Below are positions 63,968 through 64,000 of a stretch of DNA of 64,000 bases, piece by piece. How positions within the stretch are numbered: the first letter of the stretch is position 1; each line of letters starts with the position of its first letter. The stretch comes from Microthrixaceae bacterium (lineage in GTDB: Bacteria; Actinomycetota; Acidimicrobiia; Acidimicrobiales; DATDAH01): contig JACJWK010000006.1 of assembly GCA_020637195.1 (NCBI GenBank), forward strand, positions 90,785-154,784, written 5' to 3'. Under the pieces are notes generated by a model that was given only the letters and a program-made list of their open reading frames with translations, did no database searches and was not told the DNA's origin. Position numbers and translations under genes: made by a program.

Positions 63968-64000
63968 TCAGCCGGCGCGCAGCTCGCGCTCGAGCGGGGT
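63968..64000 (-). CDS. C-terminal end of a gene entering from beyond the window
   Basis: The minus strand reads TPLERELRAG followed by a TGA at 63970-63968. Ten codons with typical GC-rich third positions, convergent with the carboxyltransferase gene. Too short to identify. Confidence 0.45.
   Translation of the reverse strand, partial: TPLERELRAG

Overview
The window is about 64 kb of very GC-rich DNA with strong GC bias at third codon positions. It fits a free-living actinobacterium, most likely of the class Acidimicrobiia (Iamia-like). That placement is an inference from gene families (DUF222/HNH 13E12 protein, DUF3097, DUF3039, DUF5318, F420-type luciferase-like oxidoreductase, CaiB/BaiF CoA transferases, paired acyl-CoA dehydrogenases) and from the many leaderless GTG/ATG starts; no rRNA is present. 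One tRNA gene, tRNA-Ser(TGA), lies at 45707-45795.

Layout. 1-3.9 kb: a truncated secreted protein divergent from a TetR regulator across a 26-bp palindrome, then a 13E12-family HNH protein. 4-6.8 kb: an SCP-x-type thiolase and a fused HMG-CoA-synthase-like/OB-fold protein with no cysteine. 6.9-14.4 kb: a run of overlapping genes (lipoprotein, lipoprotein sulfatase, beta-propeller, CoA transferase, membrane cytochrome c) followed by two related secreted proteins and strong terminators. 14.9-19.6 kb: an acyl-CoA catabolic cluster (two acyl-CoA dehydrogenases, racemase-type CoA transferase, two MaoC-fold proteins) behind a clear promoter and operator. 19.6-26.8 kb: diguanylate cyclase, TauD-like dioxygenase, DUF3097, SnoaL-like protein, an AbiEi/DUF559 protein flanked by direct repeats, an LLM oxidoreductase and a phosphotransferase. 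27-32 kb: a secreted lipase whose C-terminal half is out of frame, and a YdeP-type molybdopterin oxidoreductase. 32.4-38.3 kb: DUF5318, a class A penicillin-binding protein, panB, a coaA-like kinase, a fatty acid hydroxylase and a DUF192 lipoprotein. 38.3-44.6 kb: a Ser/Thr kinase with two apparent frameshifts, a secreted propeller, and a TetR-P450-nitronate monooxygenase operon. 44.9-50.2 kb: SnoaL-like protein, toxin-antitoxin relic beside tRNA-Ser, pheA, larB, larC and a desaturase. 50.3-64 kb: PaaX-like regulator, persulfide-dioxygenase-like hydrolase, GGCT-like protein, D-cysteine desulfhydrase-like enzyme, DivIVA-like protein, esterase, class B penicillin-binding protein, DUF3039, an SGNH hydrolase next to a partial gene duplication, an RTX-repeat protein, and a biotinyl-carboxyltransferase fusion.

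The main functional themes are acyl-CoA metabolism (thiolase, dehydrogenases, hydratases, CoA transferases, carboxyltransferase, P450), CoA synthesis (panB, coaA-like), cell-wall growth (two penicillin-binding proteins, DivIVA-like protein, kinase) and a rich set of secreted or lipid-anchored proteins.

The strongest non-gene signal is promoter architecture. More than 20 genes have a [T/C]ANNNT box followed by only 6-8 bases before the start codon, as expected of leaderless mRNAs. Four divergent gene pairs separated by only 18-26 bp have -10 boxes that overlap on opposite strands, so each pair appears to be driven from one symmetric element. Other unusual items are a 16-bp palindrome found five times, two longer dispersed repeat families, a probable ATC start codon, and three frameshifts that are each equivalent to one missing base.
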